DNA of 64,000 nt, taken from a bacterium D16-51. GTDB lineage: Bacteria; Bacillota; Clostridia; Lachnospirales; Lachnospiraceae. Positions within the stretch are counted from its first letter, which is position 1, and each line of letters opens with the position of its first letter. Location of the stretch: the NCBI GenBank assembly GCA_003612285.1, contig RAYE01000009.1:46864-110863 (forward strand), written 5' to 3'. Position numbers and translations under genes: made by a program. The notes beneath the pieces were generated by a model. That model worked only from the letters and a program-made list of their open reading frames with translations, searched no databases and was not told the DNA's origin. Positions 1 to 9,100 of the stretch are shown in pieces.

Positions 1-1
1 T

Positions 2-376
2 GAGGAAGAGCCGCTCTCTGAAATTACAGCGCTCCGTTACCTGCAGGATGAGGATAATGGGTTTGACCAGAGCATTGTAAGAGGGCTGGTAGACAGTATT
101 AATATTCTTTCACCAGGTACCTGCGTTGAACTGAGCAATGGCGACCGTGGGCTTGTGATTGCAGAAGGGCCGATAAATGTCCTGCAGCCATTTGTGTTGT
201 CCTTTAAGGATAACCAGGTGATAAATCTGTCTGATGAACGGTCTTCAGAAGGCGTACAGGTTGTGGATATTATGAAAACAATGGATAACCGCCATGTGCT
301 TGACCCGGATATGTTAAAAAATTATCAGGGGGAAGAGGTAGCTATGGGGCACAGAAGTAATAAAAAACATTTTTAG
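2..376 (+). CDS. HD-GYP domain protein, C-terminal fragment (cut by window edge)
   Basis: The open frame runs in from the window edge to a TAG at 374-376, giving about 124 residues. The segment ALRYLQDEDNGFDQ, then SINILSPGTCVELSNG and NVLQPFVLSF, is the pattern seen at the end of HD-GYP phosphodiesterases, which hydrolyse cyclic di-GMP. The catalytic HD and GYP motifs lie upstream, outside the window, so activity cannot be judged. It ends 48 bp before pth on the same strand. The call rests on C-terminal sequence pattern alone. Confidence 0.65.
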   Translation, partial: EEEPLSEITALRYLQDEDNGFDQSIVRGLVDSINILSPGTCVELSNGDRGLVIAEGPINVLQPFVLSFKDNQVINLSDERSSEGVQVVDIMKTMDNRHVLDPDMLKNYQGEEVAMGHRSNKKHF

Positions 377-424
377 GGAGCGTTAATTTAAGTGCTATGC
401 AGCTCCCCGGAAACGGAGATTGTT

Positions 425-985
425 ATGTATATTATTGTCGGCCTTGGGAACCCGGAACGGAAGTATGACGGGACAAGGCATAATATTGGTTTTTCTGCAA
501 TTACGGCACTGGCTGATGCAAACCACATTTCCATAGATACGAAAAAGCATAAAGCATTAATTGGGAAGGGTGTAATTGCAGGGCAGAAGGTGATTTTGGC
601 AGAACCGCTTACTTATATGAATCTGAGTGGGGAAAGTGTGCGGGAACTGGTAGATTATTATAAAATCGACCCATCAGAGGAACTGATCGTGATATATGAC
701 GATATTAATTTAGAGCCCGGCAGGCTTCGGATTCGTGCAAAAGGGAGTGCAGGAGGCCATAATGGGATTAAAAATATTATTTCGCACCTGGGAAGCCAGG
801 AGTTTTTGAGAATCCGGATTGGTGTTGGTGAAAAGCCGTCCGGGTGGGATTTGGCTGATTACGTTCTCAGCCGGTTTCCCAAAAAGGAAGAGCCGGTTAT
901 CAGGGAAGCTTTAGAAAAGGCGGCAGATGCCTGCAACATAATCATGACGCAGGATATCAATGCTGCAATGAATCAATATAATTAA
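425..985 (+). CDS. pth: peptidyl-tRNA hydrolase
   Basis: A 186-residue protein of normal family length that cleaves peptidyl-tRNA released from stalled ribosomes in the cytoplasm. It shows the N-terminal IVGLGNPE signature, the catalytic His in TRHNIGF, the LAEPLTYMNLSG block, VIYDDINLEPG, and GSAGGHNGIKNII. The ATG at 425 is chosen because MYIIVGLGNP is the family N-terminus and a GGAG lies 6 bp before it; an in-frame ATG at 392 would add 11 unrelated residues. It is followed 15 bp later by mfd, the usual Firmicutes order, so they are probably co-transcribed. Confidence 0.95.
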   Translation: MYIIVGLGNPERKYDGTRHNIGFSAITALADANHISIDTKKHKALIGKGVIAGQKVILAEPLTYMNLSGESVRELVDYYKIDPSEELIVIYDDINLEPGRLRIRAKGSAGGHNGIKNIISHLGSQEFLRIRIGVGEKPSGWDLADYVLSRFPKKEEPVIREALEKAADACNIIMTQDINAAMNQYN

Positions 986-1000
986 AGGAATGGTAGAAAC

Positions 1001-4000
1001 GTGGAAACATTATTAGCGCCGCTGCAGGAAATCAATGCATATAACAGTGTCAGGGAGTGTATAGGGAAGGGGAAGTTTCCCCTTCATGTTTCAGGCTGTA
1101 TGGATTCGCAGAGAACGCATTTTATCTATGGGCTGTCTCAGGGGATTGCCTGGAAAGTAATTGTGACACAAAATGAGATAAAGGCAAGGGAGCTGATGGA
1201 GGAATACCGCATGTTTGACAGGGAAGTGCTTTATTTCCCAGCAAAAGATGTGATATTTTACAGTGCAGATGTACACGGGAGCGCAATTACTGTAGAACGC
1301 CTGAAAGTGGTTGAGGCGCTTCTTACAAAAAAGGCGGGAACGGTAATTACAACAATGGATGCCGGGATGGAAAATTTACCGGCATTATCTGTTTATGAGA
1401 AAGCTTTTTGTGAAGTGGCAGAAGGGGATGCTGTTGATTTGGAACAGATGAGCATCCATTTGTGCGATATGGGGTATCGGCGCCAGGGACAGGTTGAAGC
1501 GCCAGGCGATTTTTCAATCCGCGGCGGGATTTTGGATTTATTTCCAATCACATCAGACTGCCCATACAGGATTGAACTCTGGGGGGATGAGGTTGATACG
1601 GTGCGTTCTTTTGATGTGGAAAGCCAGCGCTCTATTGAGCGGGTAGAACGGCTGACAATCTTTCCGGCATCAGAATTTATTGCAACGCAGAATGAAATCC
1701 ATGAGGCTTTTCAGGAGATGAAAGCAGACCAGGAAAAACTTGTGGAACGTTTCCGGAAGGAAAAAAACCATGAAGGAATGAACAGGATTAATGAGACAAT
1801 TTCACTTTTAAAGGAGGAGTTTGAAGTATATGGAAGCCGTATGGGGCTGGATGGGTATCTTCCTTATTTTTCTGTGCAGACTGGTTCGCTGTTTGATTAT
1901 TTTGACAGCCAGGATACCGTATTTTTTATAGATGAGCCAGTGCGCTGCCTGGAGAAGATGAAAGTGGTTGAGGATGAATTTCGTGAAAGCATGGAAGGGC
2001 GGCTGGAGAAGGGGTATATCCTTCCAAAGCAGATGGAGGTGCTGTATCCGGCAGAAGCAGTTAATGCAATGCTGCAAAGCAGGAAGGCGGTTTACCTGAC
2101 AATGCTTGATACACTGCCAAAGCAAATTGCTGCAAAAGAGGCATACAATTTGCAAATCCAGCCAGTGGGTTCTTATAATAAGCATTTTGAACTTCTTATA
2201 GAAGATATAAAAAAATGGAGGAAAAATGGTTTTAGCGTCCTTCTGCTGTCCGGCTCGCGGACGAGGGCCGAGCGGCTTGCGAAGGATTTAAACGAATATG
2301 AAGTGCCGGCATTTTACCGGGAAAAGCCAGATACCAGGCTTACTGCAGGCCAGGTAATGGCTTCTTATGGTTTCTTGCATAAAGGGTTCGCATATGCTAC
2401 AGCAAAATTTGTTGTTGTAACAGAAGGTGATATATTTGGTGCGAAGGCAAGGGCAAGGAAAAGCAGGCAGAAGAAATATTCCGGGAAGTCAATTCAGAGC
2501 TTTAATGAGCTTAGCATAGGTGATTATGTGGTGCATGAAGACCATGGCCTTGGGATTTACCGCGGAATTGAGAAAATCCGGGTGGATATGGTTACAAAGG
2601 ATTATATCAAGATTGAATATGGGGATGGGGGGAATTTGTATGTTCCGGTTTCAGGGCTGGATGTCCTGCAGAAATATGCCGGGCAGGATGCAAGAAAGCC
2701 GAAGCTGCATAAATTAAATTCCCTGGACTGGAAAAAAACAAAATCCAAGGTAAGGGGGGCTGTGCAGGAAATTGCGAAGGAGCTGGTGCTCTTATATGCA
2801 AAAAGGCAGCAGCTCCAGGGCTTCCAGTTTAGTGAAGATACTGTCTGGCAGAAGGAGTTTGAAGAACTTTTCCCATTTGAGGAGACACAGGATCAGCTTA
2901 AGGCGATTGAAGAGACAAAGCGTGACATGGAAAGCAATAAAATTATGGACCGGCTGATTTGCGGCGATGTAGGTTATGGGAAGACGGAGATTGCCATACG
3001 GGCTGCTTTTAAGGCGGTAAATGATGGGAAGCAGGCTGCTTTTCTGGTGCCGACAACAATTCTGGCACAGCAGCATTATAATACGCTGATTGAACGTTTG
3101 GGAGATTTCCCGGTAACGGTAGAGATGATGTCCCGTTTCAGGTCTTCGGCACAGCAGAGAAAGACAATTGAGAAGTTAAAAAAGGGGCAGGTTGATATTG
3201 TGGTAGGAACGCACAGGCTGCTGTCGAAAGATGTGGAGTTTAAAAACCTGGGGCTTCTGGTTGTGGATGAGGAACAGCGTTTTGGCGTTACCCATAAAGA
3301 GAAGATAAAGCAGATGAAGGGCAATGTAGATGTCCTGACGCTAAGCGCGACGCCAATCCCGCGTACGCTCCATATGAGCTTGATTGGCATCAGGGATATG
3401 AGCGTCCTGGAAGAACCTCCGGTAGACCGGCTTCCAATTCAAACATTTGTTATGGAGCATAACAGCGAGGTAATCCGTGAAGCTGTAAACCGTGAACTTG
3501 CAAGAGGCGGCCAGGTTTATTATGTTTATAACAGGGTGGACCATATTGATGAAGTTGCGGCAGAGATTTCCCGGCTGGTTCCGGATGCAAATGTGGAATT
3601 TGCGCATGGGCAGATGAAAGAGCGGGAATTGGAAAATATTATGATGTCCTTTATCAGCGGCGAGATTGATGTATTGGTTGCAACTACGATTATCGAGACA
3701 GGACTGGATATTGCTAATGTAAATACAATTATTATAGATAATGCGGATCAGATGGGGCTTTCGCAGCTTTACCAGCTCAGGGGGCGCGTGGGCCGTTCCA
3801 ACCGTACCTCTTTTGCGTTCCTTATGTATAAAAGGAATAAGATGCTAAAGGAGGTTGCGGAAAAAAGGCTGGCGGCAATCCGGGAGTACACAGAACTTGG
3901 TTCAGGGATTAAGGTTGCAATGCGTGATTTGGAAATCCGCGGCGCCGGGAACCTTTTGGGGGCGGCACAGTCGGGCCATATGGAGGCAGTTGGATATGAC

Positions 4001-4591
4001 CTATATTGTAAAATGTTAAATGATGCGGTACGGAGGCTGAAAGGGGAAACAGCGCAGGAAGAGTTTGAAACAGCAATCGACCTGCAGGTAGATGCATATA
4101 TCCCGGCCACCTATATCCCAAGTGAGTTTCAGAAGCTGGATATGTACAAAAGGATTGCAGGGATTGAGAAGTTAGAAGAATACCGGGATTTGCAGGAAGA
4201 ACTGACAGACCGTTTTGGAGATATCCCGGCGGCAGCGGAAAATCTGCTGAGGATAGCTCTTTTAAAGGCAGATGCCCATAAGGCGGGGATGACACAGGTA
4301 ATCCAAAAAGAAAATGGTATCCGTTTTTACCTACATGACAGCGTATTTGTCGACAGTGAAAGGGCGGCAAAGATGTTAGGGGAATATCAGGGCAAAATGA
4401 AATATGTACAGGATGAAGAGCCCTATTTTTGTTATTTCCTGAAAGAGGCACAGAACCGTTCTGTCAGTGTTACAGGATATAAGATGGCATCATCCGTAGT
4501 GAAAACATCAAAAACGACACATACCGAGGAAATCTTTCATCTTGTTGCAGAAGCAATTAAAAGGATAGGAGGACTATATGAGAAAGAGTAG
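1001..4591 (+). CDS. mfd: transcription-repair coupling factor Mfd
   Basis: An 1196-residue superfamily 2 translocase that removes RNA polymerase stalled at DNA lesions and recruits UvrA. In order: a UvrB-like N-terminal region (DFSIRGGILDLFP about residues 168-180), the RNA polymerase interaction domain around residues 500-570 (DYVVHEDHGLGIYRG), the helicase core with Walker A GDVGYGKTE (about 660), DEEQRFG (DEEQ box, about 760), motif III LSATPIPRT, and motif VI QLRGRVGRS, then the TRCF C-terminal domain. Start is GTG 1001 with AAAGGA upstream. The last 14 bp overlap the next gene, indicating translational coupling. It appears intact. Confidence 0.97.
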   Translation: METLLAPLQEINAYNSVRECIGKGKFPLHVSGCMDSQRTHFIYGLSQGIAWKVIVTQNEIKARELMEEYRMFDREVLYFPAKDVIFYSADVHGSAITVERLKVVEALLTKKAGTVITTMDAGMENLPALSVYEKAFCEVAEGDAVDLEQMSIHLCDMGYRRQGQVEAPGDFSIRGGILDLFPITSDCPYRIELWGDEVDTVRSFDVESQRSIERVERLTIFPASEFIATQNEIHEAFQEMKADQEKLVERFRKEKNHEGMNRINETISLLKEEFEVYGSRMGLDGYLPYFSVQTGSLFDYFDSQDTVFFIDEPVRCLEKMKVVEDEFRESMEGRLEKGYILPKQMEVLYPAEAVNAMLQSRKAVYLTMLDTLPKQIAAKEAYNLQIQPVGSYNKHFELLIEDIKKWRKNGFSVLLLSGSRTRAERLAKDLNEYEVPAFYREKPDTRLTAGQVMASYGFLHKGFAYATAKFVVVTEGDIFGAKARARKSRQKKYSGKSIQSFNELSIGDYVVHEDHGLGIYRGIEKIRVDMVTKDYIKIEYGDGGNLYVPVSGLDVLQKYAGQDARKPKLHKLNSLDWKKTKSKVRGAVQEIAKELVLLYAKRQQLQGFQFSEDTVWQKEFEELFPFEETQDQLKAIEETKRDMESNKIMDRLICGDVGYGKTEIAIRAAFKAVNDGKQAAFLVPTTILAQQHYNTLIERLGDFPVTVEMMSRFRSSAQQRKTIEKLKKGQVDIVVGTHRLLSKDVEFKNLGLLVVDEEQRFGVTHKEKIKQMKGNVDVLTLSATPIPRTLHMSLIGIRDMSVLEEPPVDRLPIQTFVMEHNSEVIREAVNRELARGGQVYYVYNRVDHIDEVAAEISRLVPDANVEFAHGQMKERELENIMMSFISGEIDVLVATTIIETGLDIANVNTIIIDNADQMGLSQLYQLRGRVGRSNRTSFAFLMYKRNKMLKEVAEKRLAAIREYTELGSGIKVAMRDLEIRGAGNLLGAAQSGHMEAVGYDLYCKMLNDAVRRLKGETAQEEFETAIDLQVDAYIPATYIPSEFQKLDMYKRIAGIEKLEEYRDLQEELTDRFGDIPAAAENLLRIALLKADAHKAGMTQVIQKENGIRFYLHDSVFVDSERAAKMLGEYQGKMKYVQDEEPYFCYFLKEAQNRSVSVTGYKMASSVVKTSKTTHTEEIFHLVAEAIKRIGGLYEKE

Positions 4592-5564
4592 GAAAATACT
4601 TTCGGGGCTGTGTGCAGGAGTTATAGTATTGGGGACACTTACAGGCTGCAGCGGAAAAGGTGCAGTTGGGTCAAATGTCAGGCTGGAAACAGGGGAAGTC
4701 CAGGAAAATTCAATTGTAATCCGTGTTGGGGACACCGGCGTGCGATACCGGGAAGTGCGTAATTATTGTTACCTGTTAAAGGAACAATATGAGAGCAGTT
4801 TTGGCAGTAAGATTTGGGATTACGAACTGGGGGATGGCAGTACGATTGGGGATGAGGCAAAAGAAGAGATTATTAATATGATTACGCAGCTAAAAGTAAT
4901 CAGCGCTACGGCAGAATCAGAAAAGGTGACTTTAACAAATGACGAGAAAGATGAGGCGCTTCAGAAAGCAGAGAAATTAATGGAGAATGTAACGGACAAA
5001 GACCGAAAAAATTATCATTTGTCAATACAGGCAATGGAACGGATTTATGAGGAAAATGCATTGGCAAATAAGATGTTTTATATTTCAACAGATGATGCTG
5101 ATACAGAAGTTACAGATGATGAAGCAAGGCAGGTTAAGATTGCGTACCTTTTAGTTAAGGAAGCTGGCAGCAATGCGCCTGATGATGAAGGCGTTGCTGG
5201 GAGGGCGGAAATTTTACTGAAGCAGGCAAAGAAAGCAGATGATTTTTCAGAGTTTGCAAGAGAGCATACGGAAGCCGGTTCGGTGGAGATAACAGTCGGG
5301 CGGGAGAGTACAGAACTGGATCAGGAAGCAGTATCAGCAGCGTTTTCTCTGGAAAAAGGCGAAATAAGTTCGGTAATTGCTGGAAAAAGCGGGTATTATA
5401 TTATCCGCTGCATAAATCCTATGGATGAGGATGCTACATATGCCAGAAAAGAAGAAATTATTGAGGAACGCCAGACTGGCATGTTTAAGAAAAAGTATTC
5501 AAAGTGGCTTGGGGAATATGAAGTAGATATCAGCAAGTCTTTTTGGAAGATTTTTGAGATATGA
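4578..5564 (+). CDS. PrsA/SurA-like peptidyl-prolyl isomerase lipoprotein
   Basis: A 328-residue lipoprotein foldase expected on the outer face of the membrane. Residues 1-24 form a lipoprotein signal (basic MRKSRK, hydrophobic core, lipobox LTGC with Cys24). Residues about 75-165 resemble a SurA-like chaperone region, and about 177-280 a parvulin (PPIC) domain, ending in SAAFSLEKGEISSVIAGKSG and YYIIRC. The ATG has GGAGGAC upstream inside the end of mfd and overlaps that gene by 14 bp. Parvulin lipoproteins help fold secreted proteins; the client is unknown. Confidence 0.85.
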   Translation: MRKSRKILSGLCAGVIVLGTLTGCSGKGAVGSNVRLETGEVQENSIVIRVGDTGVRYREVRNYCYLLKEQYESSFGSKIWDYELGDGSTIGDEAKEEIINMITQLKVISATAESEKVTLTNDEKDEALQKAEKLMENVTDKDRKNYHLSIQAMERIYEENALANKMFYISTDDADTEVTDDEARQVKIAYLLVKEAGSNAPDDEGVAGRAEILLKQAKKADDFSEFAREHTEAGSVEITVGRESTELDQEAVSAAFSLEKGEISSVIAGKSGYYIIRCINPMDEDATYARKEEIIEERQTGMFKKKYSKWLGEYEVDISKSFWKIFEI

Positions 5565-5693
5565 AAAGTAACAATCTGTGGCTATTTATAGGCTATTTAT
5601 ACCCTATTTTCAATTTTACATTTACAGAAGCAGTTTCATTTGCTATACTAAGGAACTACAGTGAAATAACCGACTGGAAAGGAAGGTGATGTT

Positions 5694-6146
5694 GTGAAAG
5701 CGGAGCATATTAACCCATTTATTATCTCTGTCTGTAAGATTATGAAGGATATGTGCATGCTTGATTTAAAAATCGGGAAACCCGCTGTAACAAAAGGGGA
5801 TTATCCTGAAGATACTTCTATTATTAAATTAGGGCTGACTGGGAATCTGACGGGAGAGGTAATATTAAATATTATGCATTCAACAGCATTGCAGATTGTT
5901 TCTAAGATGGTAATGATGCCGGTTGATACAATTGATGAAATGGGGCAAAGTGCAATGTCTGAGCTTGGGAATATGATTGCAGGGAATGCAGCAACTGTTT
6001 TTGCAAATAATAATATTATTATTGATATAACGCCGCCCAATTATTACCTGGGATCTGGTTTCCAGTCTGATGCAAAAGAATTGTTTAGTATTCCGTTTAC
6101 CTGTGATGCAGGGGAACTATCTATTGATATATTTATTAATGAATAA
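5694..6146 (+). CDS. CheX-like chemotaxis phosphatase domain protein
   Basis: A 150-residue single-domain protein. The segment SAMSELGNMIAGNAATVF carries the ExxN-type motif of the CheC/CheX/FliY family that dephosphorylates CheY-P, and the mixed alpha/beta pattern (GEVILNIMHSTALQIVSKMM, then SIPFTCDAGELSIDIFINE) fits CheX. Start is GTG 5694 with GGAAGGTGAT upstream. There are no other chemotaxis genes nearby, so a CheY partner is not evident. The gene ends in a strong hairpin at 6207-6234. Confidence 0.75.
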   Translation: MKAEHINPFIISVCKIMKDMCMLDLKIGKPAVTKGDYPEDTSIIKLGLTGNLTGEVILNIMHSTALQIVSKMVMMPVDTIDEMGQSAMSELGNMIAGNAATVFANNNIIIDITPPNYYLGSGFQSDAKELFSIPFTCDAGELSIDIFINE

Positions 6147-6206
6147 GGAACAGCAGAAAAATAACTTGCACAGGCTGTGCAGGATATTTTCAGCTGTTCC
6201 TAACCT

Positions 6207-6234
6207 AAAAGCGCACCTTGTATGGTGCGCTTTT
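6207..6234 (+). terminator. perfect hairpin after the CheX-like gene
   Basis: AAAAGCGCACC, a 6-nt loop, then the exact complement GGTGCGCTTTT. It is an 11-bp perfect stem with short A and T runs on both sides, so it could terminate in either direction. It separates the CheX-like gene from the SpoU gene. Confidence 0.8.
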
Positions 6235-6251
6235 CACCATGGAGGGCAAAA

Positions 6252-6971
6252 ATGGCAGGATATAAACGTTATCGGAAAGAAAGCGAAGTATCGTATTCCC
6301 TTGGGATTACCCTGACTTTTGAGCTTTTGAAATATAAGGCGGAATATGTTACCCGGATTTTCATCCATTCTGAAATGAAAGAAGGGGATACTCTAAAAAA
6401 ATTAACAGAATATTCCAAAGCGGCAGGTATCGAAATAGTATATACGGATAAAATATTTCATGTACTGTCACAAAAGGAAAACTGTTATGTAATTGGGGAG
6501 TTTCGGAAATATCAGGGCGTCCTTACGTCAGAGGCGTCCCACATTGTATTGGTACATCCATCCAATGCAGGTAATATGGGTACGATTATGCGGAGTGCGC
6601 TGGGATTTGGGGTAACCCAGATGGCAGTAGTCCGCCCAGCGGTAGATGCTTTTGACCCAAAGACAGTCAGGGCGTCTATGGGGGCTGTTTTTTCTGTTGA
6701 TTTTGTTTATTATGATAGTTTTGAGGAATACAGGGAATTGTTTGGGGAAAGGGAACTGTATCCCTTTATGCTGAATGCGGAAAGAAAGCTGTACGACATT
6801 AGGCCCAGGGGGGTATTTTCCCTGATTTTTGGGAATGAAGCCACAGGCCTTCCGGAAGAATTTTCCTGTATCGGAACAAGCGTCGTGATACCGCATTCTG
6901 GAAGGATTGACAGCCTGAACCTGCCGATTGCCGCCAGCATTGCAATGTATGAGGCGGCAAAGTATAAATAA
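6252..6971 (+). CDS. SpoU/TrmH-family RNA 2'-O-ribose methyltransferase
   Basis: A 239-residue SPOUT-class enzyme expected to methylate a ribose 2'-OH in tRNA or rRNA with S-adenosylmethionine. The three family motifs are visible: NAGNMGTIMRSALGFG (motif 1), SLIFGNEATGLPEE (motif 2) and HSGRIDSLNLPIAASIAMYE (motif 3, forming the knot). ATG 6252 is preferred because GGAGGG lies 5 bp before it; the frame extends 10 codons upstream to 6222 but that start falls inside the terminator hairpin. The RNA target cannot be deduced. Confidence 0.88.
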   Translation: MAGYKRYRKESEVSYSLGITLTFELLKYKAEYVTRIFIHSEMKEGDTLKKLTEYSKAAGIEIVYTDKIFHVLSQKENCYVIGEFRKYQGVLTSEASHIVLVHPSNAGNMGTIMRSALGFGVTQMAVVRPAVDAFDPKTVRASMGAVFSVDFVYYDSFEEYRELFGERELYPFMLNAERKLYDIRPRGVFSLIFGNEATGLPEEFSCIGTSVVIPHSGRIDSLNLPIAASIAMYEAAKYK

Positions 6972-7045
6972 TAATTTGACAGGTGTGCTATAATAATTGG
7001 AAAAAGCTGGTTACGTGAATAGTAACAGAAAGGAAGTAAAGCGAC

Positions 7046-8110
7046 ATGGCAAAGATTGATATAATTTCAGGGTTTTTAGGGGCAGGGAAGACAACTTTGA
7101 TTAAGAAGCTGATTGCTGAGGCATTCCCGGGTGAAAAACTTGTATTGATTGAAAATGAATTTGGTGAGATTGGCATTGACGGCGGTTTTCTGAAAGAGGC
7201 TGGAATCCAGATTACAGAAATGAATTCAGGATGCATCTGCTGCTCTTTGGTTGGCGATTTTGGTGAAGCGCTGAAAGAAGTGCTTGAGGAATATGCGCCG
7301 GATAGGGTAATTATTGAGCCTTCCGGAGTAGGAAAGCTTTCAGATGTTGTAAAAGCAGTAAAAAATATAGGGGACGCTGTTGCAATTAACAGTACGGCAG
7401 TTGTGGTAGACGCATCAAAATGTAAGATGTATATGAAAAACTATGGCGAGTTTTATAATAACCAGATAGAATATGCTGGTACTGTAATATTAAGCCGTAC
7501 CCAGAATATTTCTGCAGAGAAGCTTGACGCCTGCCTGAAAATGATTCGGGAGAAAAATCAGGAGGCCTCTATTATTACAACTCCATGGGACGAAATTAAT
7601 GCTAAAAATATATTAGAAGCAATGGAAAAAGTAAATTCTATAGAAAAAGAACTGATAGAAGAGCACCATCACCACGATGGAGAATGCTGCCACCATGAAC
7701 ATGAGCATCACCATGACGGGGAGTGCAGCCATGAGCATGAGCACCACCACGATGGGGAATGCTGCCACCATGAACATGAGCACCACCATGACGGGGAATG
7801 CTGCCACCATGAGCATGGGCATCACCATGCAGATGATGTATTTACAAGTATAGGAATTGAGACAGCCCACAAGTTTACAGAGGAAGAATTAAAAGATATG
7901 ATCCAGCGGCTTGCAAACAGCAAGGAATACGGCGGGGTTCTCCGTGCAAAGGGGATTGTTGCTGCAGACGAAGGAGAATGGTTTCATTTTGACCTTGTTC
8001 CAGAGGAGACTGAAATCCGCCGCGGGGCAGCAGATTTTACAGGCCGCATATGCGTGATTGGCTCAGAGCTGGATGAGGCCCGGATAAAAGAACTGTTTCA
8101 TGTAGCATAA
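7046..8110 (+). CDS. CobW-family GTPase with His-rich metal-binding insert
   Basis: A 354-residue G3E-family P-loop GTPase, a class of metal chaperones that deliver zinc, cobalt or nickel. Walker A is GFLGAGKTTLIKK (about residues 9-21), the metal motif GCICCSL follows at about 62-68, with EPSGVG at about 90. Residues about 205-262 hold four imperfect repeats of the type HHHDGECCHHEHE, a dense His/Cys metal-binding segment, before the CobW C-terminal domain. In canonical members the basic specificity motif (NKxD) is present; here the equivalent region reads LSRTQN. It is 15 bp upstream of a second CobW-like gene. Confidence 0.88.
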   Translation: MAKIDIISGFLGAGKTTLIKKLIAEAFPGEKLVLIENEFGEIGIDGGFLKEAGIQITEMNSGCICCSLVGDFGEALKEVLEEYAPDRVIIEPSGVGKLSDVVKAVKNIGDAVAINSTAVVVDASKCKMYMKNYGEFYNNQIEYAGTVILSRTQNISAEKLDACLKMIREKNQEASIITTPWDEINAKNILEAMEKVNSIEKELIEEHHHHDGECCHHEHEHHHDGECSHEHEHHHDGECCHHEHEHHHDGECCHHEHGHHHADDVFTSIGIETAHKFTEEELKDMIQRLANSKEYGGVLRAKGIVAADEGEWFHFDLVPEETEIRRGAADFTGRICVIGSELDEARIKELFHVA

Positions 8111-8125
8111 AGATGGGAGGATGCT

Positions 8126-9100
8126 ATGTTTAACCGAAAAAAAGAGGAAATGATGATATATGTCATCATGGGGTTTCTGGAGGCAGGAAAAACGAGCCTG
8201 ATAAAGGATTTGCTGACAGACGAATTATTTGATGATGATGCGAGGACTCTAATCCTTGCCTGTGAGGAAGGGGAAGAGGAATATGAGAAAGACATGCTTG
8301 CAAAGGCATGGGCAGAGATTGAATATATAGAGGATGAGGAAAGCTTTCATGGCAAAAATATAGAAGGCCTTCTGAAAAAGCACCGTCCGGATCGTATTAT
8401 TATTGAGTATAATGGGATGTGGCCGTCCAGCCATATCCCGGAATTATATGATGATTTGGAGGAAATCCTCTTTGACAGGGAAGTGATTTTTCAGACAATT
8501 GATGTGGTAAATGATGAATCGTTTTCTTTGTATATGAAAAATATGCCTTCTATGATGGTGGACCAGTTCAGGATTTCAGAAATGATTATTGTAAACCGCT
8601 GTACGCTCCAGACAAATAAAAATGCAGTCAGGGGGAGCGTCAAGGCGGTGAATCCGCGGGCACAGATTGTCTATGAGTCAGAGGATGAGGCATTTTATGA
8701 TATGAAGGATGAGATGCCGTTTGATATCAATGCTGATATTATCGAAGTGTCAGAGGATGATTATGGCCTTTGGTATATTGATATGATAGATCATCCTGAA
8801 ACATATACAGGAAAAACAATGCGCATCGCAGGGCTAATCCAGAAAGCGCCAGGCCTGCCAAAGGGATTTGCAGTGTTTGGGCGGTATGCGATGACCTGCT
8901 GTGCGGATGATGTCCAGTATATTGGCTTTTTGTGTAAAGCAGATGAATGGCAGAAGTTTAAAGATAAGCAGTATGTGACAGTGACTGCGCGGCTGGAATA
9001 TAAATATATGGAAGAATATGGTGAGGAAGGCCCGGTATTTTATGCAGAGGAGGTCTTCCCGGCGGAAAAGCCGAAGGAGGAGCTTGTATATTTTAATTAA
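8126..9100 (+). CDS. CobW-like GTPase domain fused to a YcgQ/DUF1980-like C-terminal domain
   Basis: A 324-residue protein. Residues about 11-25 carry a P-loop (MGFLEAGKTSLIKD) and IIIEYNG at about 92-98, so the N-terminal half is CobW-like, but the CxCC metal motif is absent. From about residue 220, YTGKTMRIAGLIQKAPGLPKG then GRYAMTCCADDVQYIGF matches the C-terminal part of YcgQ/TIGR03943 proteins, which usually pair with a YcgR-type permease. This suggests a membrane-permease or metal-trafficking partner encoded elsewhere. Probably in an operon with the preceding His-rich CobW gene. It overlaps the convergent permease gene by 8 bp. Confidence 0.8.
   Translation: MFNRKKEEMMIYVIMGFLEAGKTSLIKDLLTDELFDDDARTLILACEEGEEEYEKDMLAKAWAEIEYIEDEESFHGKNIEGLLKKHRPDRIIIEYNGMWPSSHIPELYDDLEEILFDREVIFQTIDVVNDESFSLYMKNMPSMMVDQFRISEMIIVNRCTLQTNKNAVRGSVKAVNPRAQIVYESEDEAFYDMKDEMPFDINADIIEVSEDDYGLWYIDMIDHPETYTGKTMRIAGLIQKAPGLPKGFAVFGRYAMTCCADDVQYIGFLCKADEWQKFKDKQYVTVTARLEYKYMEEYGEEGPVFYAEEVFPAEKPKEELVYFN

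Noticed and set aside
3076..4451. Several minus-strand frames of 88-180 residues under mfd
   Set aside because: They are antisense shadows of a conserved gene, without ribosome binding sites or family features.
7660..7840. Tandem repeats of CACCATCACCATGA type, looking like a short CRISPR or microsatellite
   Set aside because: They lie in frame inside the CobW gene and encode the His/Cys-rich metal-binding segment; there are no spacers.
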